DNA of 64,000 bases from Vulcanisaeta moutnovskia 768-28 (GTDB taxonomy: Archaea; Thermoproteota; Thermoprotei; Thermoproteales; Thermocladiaceae). The number at the start of each line of letters is the position of its first letter. The stretch's first letter is position 1. A model generated the notes under the pieces. That model ran no database searches. It had not been told where the DNA came from and saw nothing but the letters and a program-made list of their open reading frames with translations. The position numbers and the translations under genes are program-made. Positions 52,578-60,772 of this stretch are shown piece by piece. The stretch lies in the NCBI RefSeq assembly GCF_000190315.1, contig NC_015151.1, forward strand, positions 1,116,001 to 1,180,000, written 5' to 3'.

Positions 52578-52679
52578 ATGAACATTAATATGTTCAAGGA
52601 TTTGTTAGGGATTGGTCACTGCCGGCCCGGTTCACATCACCCACTCAGTGGGGACGGGAAAGGCTCATCCAAATACTAA
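52578..52679 (+). pseudogene. Possible remnant tail of a TnpB-type transposase
   Basis: A G/C-rich island in A/T-rich DNA reads MNINMFKDLLGIGHCRPG, then SHHPLSGDGKGSSKY and stop. The polar tail with S-H-H-P-L-S-G-D-G resembles C-terminal tails of archaeal IS200/IS605 TnpB proteins. There is no zinc finger or catalytic region, and the inner CCCA/TGGG hairpin could also mark an RNA. Low-confidence interpretation. Confidence 0.3.
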
Positions 52680-52761
52680 TCATCGATATCCACTTATTAA
52701 CCTTCTCCTGGATCTCTACGGGTATTTTATCTAAACAGCCTAGTAAAAAAGTCCTCAAGCT

Positions 52762-53244
52762 TTGGTAAAAGTATATGAAGTTCTTCGGGATAGTAAGCGG
52801 CTTCCTTACGTGCCTGTTATTGTTGAGGGTGGTAAGGATGGGCTTGATTGTAATGTTAGAGCCCTCGTTAGTAAGTTGCGTAGTGTTTGGGGATCTTATG
52901 TCAGGGTGTTGGTTCTGCGTAGTTCTGGTTCTGATGATACAACTAAGGAATTTAGTAAATTGAAGTCTTTAATCGAAGGGATTATTAATGATAAGACTAA
53001 ATTTCCTTTATATAAACCCACTATGCGTTGGAGAGGTATTGGTCCCCTTACGATTTATAGCTGTACCCTGGTTTATAAAGATGGAGATGCGTGTTTTCAA
53101 TTTGTTTGCATCGTCCCATCTCTAGAGAGGTTTCTTTCTGGGTATGGATATACTAATAATAAGTCATCTCTTAATCAAGCCATCAATAATGCTCTCAATG
53201 ATCTCGAGGAGAGAGGTGTAGTAAATTACTATTGTAGGATCTAG
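52762..53244 (+). CDS. Unknown protein (160 aa) upstream of the replication genes
   Basis: TTG at 52762 is the only usable start, since an in-frame stop lies about 20 nt earlier. The N-terminus VPVIVEGGKDGLDCNVRALV superficially resembles a Toprim strand-and-acid turn, but the second acidic motif is not evident. Middle residues VRVLVLRSSGSDDTTKEFSK form another strand-helix unit. Cysteines are present at four places. No family assigned. It is followed by two further small genes and then gins23-mcm, all on the same strand. Confidence 0.6.
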   Translation: MVKVYEVLRDSKRLPYVPVIVEGGKDGLDCNVRALVSKLRSVWGSYVRVLVLRSSGSDDTTKEFSKLKSLIEGIINDKTKFPLYKPTMRWRGIGPLTIYSCTLVYKDGDACFQFVCIVPSLERFLSGYGYTNNKSSLNQAINNALNDLEERGVVNYYCRI

Positions 53245-53257
53245 ATGTGATACATCA

Positions 53258-53268
53258 CCTTTAAATGG
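53258..53268 (+). promoter_or_regulatory. TATA box of the 132-aa gene
   Basis: CCTTTAAATGG is centred about 26 nt upstream of the ATG at 53290. Confidence 0.55.
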
Positions 53269-53289
53269 TTATTTGTTTTCCTTGATTTA

Positions 53290-53688
53290 ATGAGTGGCAG
53301 GGTTTTGGCTCATGGTGTTAAGGCCGTGTTTCCTGCTAATTTCGAGACCGTTATCGATGTTGTTAGGAGTTACGATTCTGCGTCAAGTATTTATTTCACG
53401 GTTTTGAACACGAGGCCTAGGGTTGCGGTCGCCTTTGGTCAGAAGTTCTTCTTTAGAATTAATCATTATCTCTCCTGTATGGTCTTGGTTATTGAGCGTG
53501 GTTCTGAGACTGAGGTTAGGATTGTTACGCATTCTGGTCTTCCTCTCTCTGCCTTTTCTGATTATGGTGCCAGTGCTGATTATGCCCTGGACGTACTTAA
53601 CCACTTGAGTAAGTCTCTTGGTGCTAGTCCTAAGGATGTTGTTGAGATTGATTACATGGATGTTACTAAGTCCCAGCGATTGGGTTAG
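53290..53688 (+). CDS. Unknown protein (132 aa)
   Basis: The start is set by the TATA box at leaderless distance. The sequence looks like a small alpha/beta domain: HGVKAVFPANFETVIDVVRS (helix), YFTVLNTRPRVAVAFGQKFF (strands), CMVLVIERGSETEVRIVTHS (strands) and YALDVLNHLSKSLGASPKDV (helix). The layout recalls steroidogenic acute regulatory/DUF6054-like domains, but no firm match is claimed. It lies in the gene run ahead of gins23. Confidence 0.65.
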   Translation: MSGRVLAHGVKAVFPANFETVIDVVRSYDSASSIYFTVLNTRPRVAVAFGQKFFFRINHYLSCMVLVIERGSETEVRIVTHSGLPLSAFSDYGASADYALDVLNHLSKSLGASPKDVVEIDYMDVTKSQRLG

Positions 53689-53735
53689 GTTGTATGTTAT
53701 GCAAGGGCTTAATTTTAGTGATTTAATGTGTTGTC

Positions 53736-53882
53736 ATGGATATGATTAGGGATGGTGATAAGGTTGTCTCTGCTGGGAAGGGTAGGACTACGATTAGGTT
53801 GGGTATGCCCATTAGTGTTGAGGAGGTTGAGAGGGTTATTGAGGAGGTTATGGATGAGTGTTGCCGTGATTTTGCGCCTTAG
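53736..53882 (+). CDS. Unknown small protein (48 aa)
   Basis: The frame MDMIRDGDKVVSAGKGRTTI, then RLGMPISVEEVERVIEEVMD and ECCRDFAP, is protein-like, with a strand region and an acidic helix, and its codon use resembles that of the flanking genes. GCTTAATTTTAG is about 23 nt upstream. Its position between the 132-aa gene and gins23 and its G/C-rich coding composition favour a true gene. Family unknown. Confidence 0.55.
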   Translation: MDMIRDGDKVVSAGKGRTTIRLGMPISVEEVERVIEEVMDECCRDFAP

Positions 53883-53950
53883 GATTTCATCAATATTACT
53901 TATCCTTTTCCTGTAGTGCCTTTTTAATTGGTTTGTGGTAATTACTATTG

Positions 53951-54454
53951 ATGGGGTTTTCGTACTTAATGCCTAGTGTTAGGGCTGTCTTGACGCGGGA
54001 TGTGGATGGTGTTGACCTTGGACTAATCAGCATAGCCCCTGCTAAGTCCGGTTCAGTCATTAACGCGCCACCCAATGTGCTTGAAGTCCTAATTAAGCGT
54101 GGCGTTGCTTCGTTGCTTGATGAGGATAGGATTGGTAGTGAGGAGATTCTTAAGAGGGTTTGGCTTGAGAATAGGGCTCCGAGTGAGTTGAGGGAGTTAC
54201 CTAGGGACTTCTATGTTAGGGCTAGGTTAAGTATGGTTAGTGGTGACCAGAAGAGCGTTAGGGTTTATGCACAGCAGTTAAGGGAGCTCGCCCAGTTGAG
54301 ACTTAGGAAGATACTCACATTATTGGCCGTTAACCCCGGCATTGCTGATTCAAGGGACTTCCTGGATAAGTTGACTATTGAGGAAGAGGAGGTTGTAAAA
54401 TCCATTGCGCCAATAATTAAGGACTTCCTGAATGCAGTGGTGGGTTTACAATGA
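53951..54454 (+). CDS. gins23: GINS replication complex subunit, Gins23 type
   Basis: The 167-residue protein has a short beta (B) domain first (about 1-60, VDLGLISIAPAKSGSVINAP) and a helical A domain after it (FYVRARLSMVSGDQKSVRVY, LRLRKILTLLAV). This B-A order is the Gins23 pattern. GINS couples MCM to Cdc45/GAN in the replication helicase (CMG). The stop overlaps the ATG of mcm (ATGA), an arrangement known in Crenarchaeota. CTTTTTAATTGG about 26 nt upstream supports the ATG at 53951 over the TTG at 53948. Confidence 0.88.
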   Translation: MGFSYLMPSVRAVLTRDVDGVDLGLISIAPAKSGSVINAPPNVLEVLIKRGVASLLDEDRIGSEEILKRVWLENRAPSELRELPRDFYVRARLSMVSGDQKSVRVYAQQLRELAQLRLRKILTLLAVNPGIADSRDFLDKLTIEEEEVVKSIAPIIKDFLNAVVGLQ

Positions 54455-56514
54455 CAACTCAAGAGACCACTGAAGTTAGTCTGGATGACTTAATTCAGGG
54501 GCTTAGAGGCTTCATTGAGTCTAGTGATAGGTATGTTGATGAGATTAATAACATGATTATACAGAGAAAGAGGTCCCTAGTCGTTGACTTTCATGACTTA
54601 TTAATCAGTAGTAAGGATTTAGCGGATATGCTTCTCGAGAGACCTCAATTAATTATCCAGGCTGGTTCTGAGGCTGTTAGGCAGGCGATAACTGAGAGGG
54701 ATCCTGAGCTGGCTAAGTCCGTTAGGAATTTCTACATGAGGTTTAGGAGACTCCCTGAGTCACTGCCCATTAGGAGGTTGAGGAGTGAGGTCTTGAGTAA
54801 GTTTATAATGGTTGAGGGCATAATAACTAGGCAGACACCGCCTAGGCACTATCTCAGGAAGTCCGTGTTTAGGTGTTCACAGTGTGGTTATGAGATTGAG
54901 ATCCCACAACCAACCTCAGGCTTTGTTCAACCGCCGAAGCGTTGCCCCAAGTGTGGTGCATTTAATAGTATGGTATTTGTTGAGGAAAGGAGTGAATTCA
55001 TTGATTGGCAGAAGGTGATTGTTCAAGAGAAGCCCGAGGAATTGCCGCCGGGTCAGTTGCCGAGGAGTATTGAGGCAATATTGCTTGACGACCTAGTAGA
55101 CACAGTAAAGCCTGGTGATAGGGTTTACCTAGTGGGTATCATGAATCTCGACCTAGCTGACCTGAGGAAGGGTAAGCCACCCGTTGTCTCAAGTTTCATG
55201 GAGGTTAATTACGTGGAGAGTCAGCAGAGGGAGTTGGTGGAGATTGAGATCACGCCTGAGGATGAGAAGAAGATACTGGAGCTTTCAAAAATGCCCGATG
55301 TTAGGGAGAGGATAATCAGGTCAATAGCGCCTTCAATATACGGCATGGAGGACATTAAGGAGGCAATAGCATGCCTACTCTTTAGTGGTGTACCTAAGAT
55401 TTACCCGGACGGTATTAGGGTTAGGGGTGACATACACATACTGCTTGTTGGTGATCCAGGTATGGCTAAGACGCAATTACTTAGGTTCGTCACTAAGATA
55501 GCGCCCAGGGCGGTATACACAACTGGTAAGGGTAGTTCGGCGGCGGGTTTGACGGCAGCTGTCGTACGTGAAAAAGACACAGGCGAGTTTTACCTAGAGG
55601 CTGGCGCATTGGTTCTTGCGGACACGGGTGTGGCTGTTATTGATGAGATTGATAAGATGGATGCGAAGGATAGGGTTGCCATTCATGAAGCTCTTGAACA
55701 ACAAACAGTCTCTATAGCCAAGGCAGGTATTGTAGCCACACTAAATGCCAGGTGCAGCGTCTTAGCCGCAGCTAATCCAGCCTTCGGTAGGTATTTACCC
55801 AATAGGACTGTGGCTGAGAATGTGGATTTGCCGGTCACTTTGTTGTCAAGGTTCGACTTAATATTCATCATTAGGGATGAACCAAATCTCGATAGGGATA
55901 AGGCAATTGCTGAGCATATAACCACACTACATGCGGGTGAGGTTCCTGAGGGCTTTACTGATATAATACCACCCGATCTACTTAGGAAGTACATAGCCTA
56001 TGCCCGTAAGCACGTTAAGCCAGTACTAACGCATGAGGCTAGGGACCGAGTCGTACAATTCTACGTACAGATGAGGGCTAAGTCCAGGGAACCAGACTCA
56101 CCAATAGCGATAACCGCTAGGCAACTAGAGGCCTTGATTAGGTTGGCCGAGGCCGAGGCCAAAATGAGGCTTAGCCCTGTGGTTGAGGTTGAGGATGCGG
56201 ATAGAGCAATTAGACTCTTCATGAAGTACCTGAGCAGTGTTGGTATTGATGTTGAGTCTGGGAAGATTGACATTGATATTATAATGACAGGCAAGCCCAA
56301 GTCAACCCAGGAGAGGATGGCATTAATAATGAACCTACTGGCCCAGCTTGAGGATTCCAGCGGTGGTAAGCCCGTGAGAATTGAGGACCTGTACAGGGAG
56401 GCTGAGTCAGCTGGGCTCGATAGGCAGGCAGTGGATAAGGCAATAAACATGCTGCTTAAGTCTGGCGACATATACATGCCGAAGCCAGGTTATGTGAAGA
56501 GAGTCCTTGTCTGA
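54451..56514 (+). CDS. mcm: Replicative DNA helicase MCM
   Basis: The 687-residue AAA+ helicase has an N-terminal domain with a C4 zinc finger (C142, C145, C165, C168), the hexamerisation/OB region, Walker A GDPGMAKT at 334-341, Walker B VAVIDEID (D398, E399), the sensor region LAAANPAFGRY and arginine finger R467 in LLSRFDLIF. A C-terminal winged helix (about 620-687) closes it. It unwinds DNA 3' to 5' as a homohexamer at archaeal forks. It is coupled to gins23 by a four-base overlap. No intein is present. Confidence 0.97.
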   Translation: MTTQETTEVSLDDLIQGLRGFIESSDRYVDEINNMIIQRKRSLVVDFHDLLISSKDLADMLLERPQLIIQAGSEAVRQAITERDPELAKSVRNFYMRFRRLPESLPIRRLRSEVLSKFIMVEGIITRQTPPRHYLRKSVFRCSQCGYEIEIPQPTSGFVQPPKRCPKCGAFNSMVFVEERSEFIDWQKVIVQEKPEELPPGQLPRSIEAILLDDLVDTVKPGDRVYLVGIMNLDLADLRKGKPPVVSSFMEVNYVESQQRELVEIEITPEDEKKILELSKMPDVRERIIRSIAPSIYGMEDIKEAIACLLFSGVPKIYPDGIRVRGDIHILLVGDPGMAKTQLLRFVTKIAPRAVYTTGKGSSAAGLTAAVVREKDTGEFYLEAGALVLADTGVAVIDEIDKMDAKDRVAIHEALEQQTVSIAKAGIVATLNARCSVLAAANPAFGRYLPNRTVAENVDLPVTLLSRFDLIFIIRDEPNLDRDKAIAEHITTLHAGEVPEGFTDIIPPDLLRKYIAYARKHVKPVLTHEARDRVVQFYVQMRAKSREPDSPIAITARQLEALIRLAEAEAKMRLSPVVEVEDADRAIRLFMKYLSSVGIDVESGKIDIDIIMTGKPKSTQERMALIMNLLAQLEDSSGGKPVRIEDLYREAESAGLDRQAVDKAINMLLKSGDIYMPKPGYVKRVLV

Positions 56515-56579
56515 CCTCCTCACAATCTATGGCTAGCTTCAGTTGCCTTAATGAATCAATTCACTAAGGACTTATCAGA

Positions 56580-56596
56580 ATGCTTTAATAAAGCAT
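56580..56596. promoter_or_regulatory. 17-nt palindrome overlapping a TATA box
   Basis: ATGCTTTAATAAAGCAT is a perfect dyad (8-bp arms around one A). The central TTTAATAAA would be the TATA box, centred 26 nt upstream of the ATG at 56614. Binding of a dimer here would block TBP. Confidence 0.5.
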
Positions 56597-56613
56597 GTGC
56601 GCAATCCTGATGT

Positions 56614-56982
56614 ATGATCGATAGATTAAACATGATAATTACGGGTCTTAAAAACGCCGTAAATCTCACAGTGGAGAAGGTACTTGCTAGGCTTAAGGAT
56701 ATGAATGTTGAGATAAACGAGGAGGAAACTGTGGGTGATTGGGGCTGGAGTGTAATTTCAAAGGCAATGGAGATTGGTATACTGAACCTAAGTGATGCAG
56801 ATATTAACGCTATGTATTATGTTTTTAGGAGATGCGCTACCCTTGAGGAGATGGTTAAGGAGGCGTTGTCTAGGCCTGAGGAGGTTGATGAGAATTTTGT
56901 GAATAATTTAATGGATGATTTTAGGGAGAACATAGAGGCGCTTGCAAGGATTAGGGAGAGGATTGATCAATTGATTACGTAA
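56614..56982 (+). CDS. Unknown helical protein (122 aa) downstream of mcm
   Basis: The protein is nearly all helical and acidic: LNMIITGLKNAVNLTVEKVL, DWGWSVISKAMEIGILNLSD, ATLEEMVKEALSRPEEVDEN and NLMDDFRENIEALARIRERI. Coiled-coil-like heptads appear in the last 30 residues. It has its own palindromic promoter, so it need not be co-expressed with mcm. No family recognised; it could be a small regulator or partner protein. Confidence 0.65.
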   Translation: MIDRLNMIITGLKNAVNLTVEKVLARLKDMNVEINEEETVGDWGWSVISKAMEIGILNLSDADINAMYYVFRRCATLEEMVKEALSRPEEVDENFVNNLMDDFRENIEALARIRERIDQLIT

Positions 56983-57110
56983 AACTATAAATACTATATA
57001 TCATTGTTTATAAACCAGAGTTGTCGTAAAACACGTATCGAGTGTGTTGTTTTTAATATACCTAGGAAGGCACTACTTTTAAAGTGCGATATTATTGCCA
57101 CTTGGTTAGA

Positions 57111-58211
57111 ATGTCTGTTCAAGTCCCCAGTATATACACGATAGAGATAATTTATAGAGGCATACACCAGAGGCACTTGGCAAGAAACTTAGCAAGGGGA
57201 ATTGCCTATGCGGCTAGAATAGCTGGTAGCGTGGCTTTATCCTATCAAAGGTATGGTGATGATCCTGAAAGAGATGGTTCACCTGCGAAGTACTTTGTAG
57301 TTATTGCTAAGGGTGCCAGTGAGGAGGTTTTGGATGCCGAGGCCGCTAGGGTTGAGCCTGATTATGTGGATGTTTCGATAGTACTTGATGATTCAATACT
57401 CAAGGGTGTTGAGTCCTGGGCCTGGCAGGGAATTCAGCCAGTGCATTTGAAGTTGAGGGCTGGTGGATTATTGATAGTGGTTTCTAAGAGGAGTCCTGAT
57501 GAATTAATCAAGTTTATACCAACTAGGGACTCTCCGTATACTCTTGTCGTTGTTTATGGGGAAAGAAGTATCGGTGATTTCTGGACATTCCCAGATGACG
57601 GCACGGTTGAAAGAATCCTTGGCGCAATAGCTAAGGTTTTACCAAATGTGCTGAGCCTTAATGATGTAAAGAAATACCTGGAGAATCTTGATAAGCCCAA
57701 CGAAAGGATTAGCAGAGCCTTAGAGGCCTATCAATCACTTGTTAAGTTGAGGGAAGTTAAACCAGGTGAGGGCTTGCCGTATAAGTATGAGCCACCGCAC
57801 CTACCTGGTTGGAAGGACATGATGATTGGCGGCGCAATACCTGGATTAAGACCAAATCAAAGAAACCCATACTTCACGGGTGGTACTGCTAAGCATTATA
57901 GGCCGGTTATTAACTTCGATAAGTGCATAAAGTGCAGTTTGTGTTGGGAGTACTGTCCTGACTCTGTATTTGACGTTACACCAGATGGTTACTTTAACCC
58001 GGTCCTCGCCTACTGTAAGGGTTGCGGTATATGCGCTGAGGTTTGTCCCGTACCAGACACAATAATAATGGTTGATGAGATGGAGTTTGAGGATGGTTAT
58101 GGAAAGTTCATTGATGAGTACAAGGCCTGGAAGGAAGGTAGGGAGGCCTATAGAAAGTGGTTTGAGTCATTATTACCAAAGGCACAAATAATAAGTGTGA
58201 GAAAGAGGTGA
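57111..58211 (+). CDS. Pyruvate:ferredoxin oxidoreductase, fused gamma-delta subunit
   Basis: The 366-residue protein joins the gamma (CoA-side) domain, about 1-185 (IEIIYRGIHQRHLARNLARG, YVDVSIVLDDSILKGVESWA), to a delta ferredoxin domain with two [4Fe-4S] motifs: C272, C275, C278, C282 (CIKCSLCWEYCP) and C302, C305, C308, C312 (CKGCGICAEVCP). With the next two genes it forms the 2-oxoacid oxidoreductase complex that converts pyruvate and CoA to acetyl-CoA, CO2 and reduced ferredoxin. The start at 57111 is set by CTTTTAAAG about 30 nt upstream; an in-frame start at 57084 would be inside the promoter. Confidence 0.9.
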   Translation: MSVQVPSIYTIEIIYRGIHQRHLARNLARGIAYAARIAGSVALSYQRYGDDPERDGSPAKYFVVIAKGASEEVLDAEAARVEPDYVDVSIVLDDSILKGVESWAWQGIQPVHLKLRAGGLLIVVSKRSPDELIKFIPTRDSPYTLVVVYGERSIGDFWTFPDDGTVERILGAIAKVLPNVLSLNDVKKYLENLDKPNERISRALEAYQSLVKLREVKPGEGLPYKYEPPHLPGWKDMMIGGAIPGLRPNQRNPYFTGGTAKHYRPVINFDKCIKCSLCWEYCPDSVFDVTPDGYFNPVLAYCKGCGICAEVCPVPDTIIMVDEMEFEDGYGKFIDEYKAWKEGREAYRKWFESLLPKAQIISVRKR

Positions 58212-58217
58212 GGAGGC

Positions 58218-59465
58218 ATGTCAGTTTCAGCACTTGAATCTAAACGTCTTGATGCAGTGCTTAAGGGAGATGAGGAGGTAGAGGTTGTTGGTACTGGCAC
58301 TGATGCGGTGGCCTACGCACTAATGCTTGCTGATATTGATGTAACATCGGCATACCCAATAAGGCCTTACGGCGGTGTCATGCAGACGGTGGCTAGGTTA
58401 ATAGCTGATGGTTATATGAAGGCCGAGTACATAGTGGCTGCCCATGAACATGACCAGTTCGAGATCGTTAAGCACGCATCTGCCGTTGGCGCAAGGACTT
58501 TTGTTGGCAGTAGTGGTGTTGGTTGGTTACTGGCTATTGAGGCCATAGTGGCCATTAGCACGGATAGGTACCCAGTGGTCGCATTAATAGGTAATAGGGC
58601 GCTTGATGATCCAGGAGCATATGGTGTAGAGCATAATGATGCATTGATGGTTAGGGACGTAGGCTGGTTATTGACATGGGTTGACACCGCCCAGGAGGCT
58701 CTGGACACCACATTAATAGCCTATAGGGTTGCTGAGGATCCAAGTGTCATGCTTCCAGTGGGTATATCAATGGATGGCGCATTCCTAACGCATAGCGAGC
58801 ATGCATTTAAGATACCGCCTAAGTCTAAGGTCCAGAAGTTCCTACCACCCTACGATTTGGGCAACAGGAAGTTACACCCAAGCAACGTGATCAGTGTGGC
58901 ACCACAGGTCAATGAGGACTGGGTTACAGAGCTTAGGAAGCAGATGGATGAGGCCATGAAGAATGCGAGGAAGGTTATTGAGGAGGCCTATAGGGACTTC
59001 GCGAAGATCTTCGGTAGGGATTATGGTAACCCATTTATTGAGACTTATATGGTTGAGGATGCCGACGTGGTCATGGTTGGTATGGGCACTGTTTCTAAAC
59101 CAATTAAGGAGGCTGTGAGGAGATTGAGGGCCAAGGGTGAGAAGGTTGGCTTTCTCAGGATTAGGTGGTTTAGACCATTCCCAACCGAGGACATCATACG
59201 TTACCTGAGTGGTGTTAAGGTTGTGGCTGTTGTGGATAGGGATTACTCATTTGGTTCGCCTTTTGATGGTGGTGCAGTATTTACTGAAATAAGGAGTGCG
59301 TTGTATGAGGCGGAGCATAGGCCATTAATGATGAATTTCATTGGTGGACTTGGCGGTAGGGAGATTACCTATAATGATGCGATTAATATGTTCAATATGG
59401 CTTTGAATGCAGCTAGAAAAGGTAAGGTTGAGCAGAGGGTGATTTGGTATGGGGTTAGAGAGTAA
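58218..59465 (+). CDS. porA: Pyruvate:ferredoxin oxidoreductase alpha subunit
   Basis: The 415-residue protein shows the PorA pattern: GTDAVAYALMLADIDVTSAYPIRP (pyrimidine-binding start; split here as two parts), then EYIVAAHEHDQFEIVKHASA, GARTFVGSSGVGWLLAIEAI, and the C-terminal EKVGFLRIRWFRPFPTEDII with AVVDRDYSFGSPFDGGAVF. It binds TDP with the beta subunit and holds the substrate. GAGGAGG lies just before the ATG, a good ribosome site for an internal operon gene 6 nt after the gamma-delta stop. A related 2-oxoacid (2-oxoisovalerate) is possible. Confidence 0.93.
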   Translation: MSVSALESKRLDAVLKGDEEVEVVGTGTDAVAYALMLADIDVTSAYPIRPYGGVMQTVARLIADGYMKAEYIVAAHEHDQFEIVKHASAVGARTFVGSSGVGWLLAIEAIVAISTDRYPVVALIGNRALDDPGAYGVEHNDALMVRDVGWLLTWVDTAQEALDTTLIAYRVAEDPSVMLPVGISMDGAFLTHSEHAFKIPPKSKVQKFLPPYDLGNRKLHPSNVISVAPQVNEDWVTELRKQMDEAMKNARKVIEEAYRDFAKIFGRDYGNPFIETYMVEDADVVMVGMGTVSKPIKEAVRRLRAKGEKVGFLRIRWFRPFPTEDIIRYLSGVKVVAVVDRDYSFGSPFDGGAVFTEIRSALYEAEHRPLMMNFIGGLGGREITYNDAINMFNMALNAARKGKVEQRVIWYGVRE

Positions 59466-59481
59466 AATGGGAAAAGAAGAA

Positions 59482-59493
59482 AAATTTATAAGG
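59482..59493 (+). promoter_or_regulatory. TATA-like element before porB
   Basis: AAATTTATAAGG is centred about 26 nt upstream of the GTG at 59514, so porB may also be transcribed from its own promoter. Confidence 0.45.
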
Positions 59494-59513
59494 AGTGAAG
59501 GGGGTGATTGAGT

Positions 59514-60530
59514 GTGACAATTTCAATTAAGCTCGCCCGAACAGTCAAGGACCTAGTACAGATGGCTCAGACTGAGTACTTTGATGCTGGCCATAGGACT
59601 TGCCAAGGCTGTGAATCTGCAATGGTGCTTAGATGGGTTGCCAAGGCTGCTGGGCCTAATACTATAGTCATTGGCGCAACAGGCTGTATGTATGTAGCGA
59701 ATACTACATACTATACAACGGCCTGGGCGTTACCTTGGATACACACTCAATTATCTGGCACTGGGTCGGCTGCTGTTGGTACTGCAGCAGCATTGAAGGC
59801 ACTTATGGAAAAGGGTAAACTACCAAACGAGAAGATAAACGTAATTGGCATATGTGGTGACCTAGGCTGTGCAGATGCAGGCCTATCTGAGGTATCTAAC
59901 GCATTAACACACACGAAGTATAACTTCCTAATACTCATGTATGATAATGAATCCAGCGCCAACACTGATATTCAAGAAACAACAATGACACCGTTTGGAG
60001 CACTGACAACCTTCAGCCCAAGTGGTAAGCAGATCAGGATAATGAAGTATAGGTGGAAGAAGAACATGGCTGCCATGATGGCTGTTGGACACCCAGAGGT
60101 TAAGTATGTAGCCACGGCAATGGCAGCGGATCCAATAGACCTATACAATAAGGTGAGGAAGGCTCTAGAGATTGGTGGACCAACATTCATACATACTCTA
60201 GATCCATGCCCGAAGGGTTGGGGCTACGATCCCAAGTACAGCCATGAAATAGGTAAGTTGGCGGTGGAGACAGGTCTATGGCCGCTCTTCGAGATAGAGA
60301 ATGGCAAGTTCAGGCTAACAAGCACAAGCGCTAGGATAGCCAGCGGCGAGATTAAGAGAAAACCTGTTAAGGAGTACATAAGGAGGCAGACGAGGTTTAA
60401 GCACCTTACTGATGAGGATATTGAGTACATACAGAGGAAGGTTGATGAGATGTGGGAGAAGTGGTTAATACCTGGGCTATTGCCATTAACTAAGGAATTA
60501 CCATATCCAGAGACAACAAAGGCTCAGTAA
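59514..60530 (+). CDS. porB: Pyruvate:ferredoxin oxidoreductase beta subunit
   Basis: The 338-residue protein has the proximal [4Fe-4S] cysteines (HRTCQGCESAMVLRW, GATGCMYVAN and the later DPCPKGW), and the TDP-binding site as GICGDLGCADAGLSEVSNAL and LILMYDNESSANTDIQETT. The usual G-D-G-G-x-x-D-I-G has become GDLGCADAG, and the NT-G-Q segment reads NTDIQ; both are mild departures from the common PorB motif. GTG at 59514 is chosen because GGGGTGA lies 6 nt upstream and a TATA-like element 26 nt upstream; TTG at 59508 is in frame. Confidence 0.92.
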   Translation: MTISIKLARTVKDLVQMAQTEYFDAGHRTCQGCESAMVLRWVAKAAGPNTIVIGATGCMYVANTTYYTTAWALPWIHTQLSGTGSAAVGTAAALKALMEKGKLPNEKINVIGICGDLGCADAGLSEVSNALTHTKYNFLILMYDNESSANTDIQETTMTPFGALTTFSPSGKQIRIMKYRWKKNMAAMMAVGHPEVKYVATAMAADPIDLYNKVRKALEIGGPTFIHTLDPCPKGWGYDPKYSHEIGKLAVETGLWPLFEIENGKFRLTSTSARIASGEIKRKPVKEYIRRQTRFKHLTDEDIEYIQRKVDEMWEKWLIPGLLPLTKELPYPETTKAQ

Positions 60531-60540
60531 ATAGGTAGTT

Positions 60541-60769
60541 ATTTTCTTAAAATTCTACTTATATATTCATTCTTAATCTATTGTCTATTTAATTATCATT
60601 ATTTATAATTATTTTTAAATCTTTTATACTTTTTCAGAAAAACATCCAATTTAACAAAAATTAATCAATGATAACATGTCATAATTTATGATAGATTTTC
60701 TAATTATTACGAATTTTATAAAAATATTATCTTAGCAAGATTTTAATAATTATGAATAATTCTATCTAA
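60541..60769. other. A/T-rich intergenic region
   Basis: Extremely A/T-rich, with T-runs just after porB that may end the transcript and GATTTTAATAATT near 60740-60752 as promoter of the next gene. No gene seen. Confidence 0.5.
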
Positions 60770-60772
60770 TGT

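Noticed and set aside
52552-52600. C/D-box RNA candidate (GTGATGA with nearby CTGA)
   Set aside because: The CTGA lies upstream of the C box, not downstream, and no terminal stem is seen.
52600-52690. Minimal RNase P RNA (type T) in the G/C-rich island
   Set aside because: The universally conserved P4-forming segments could not be found.
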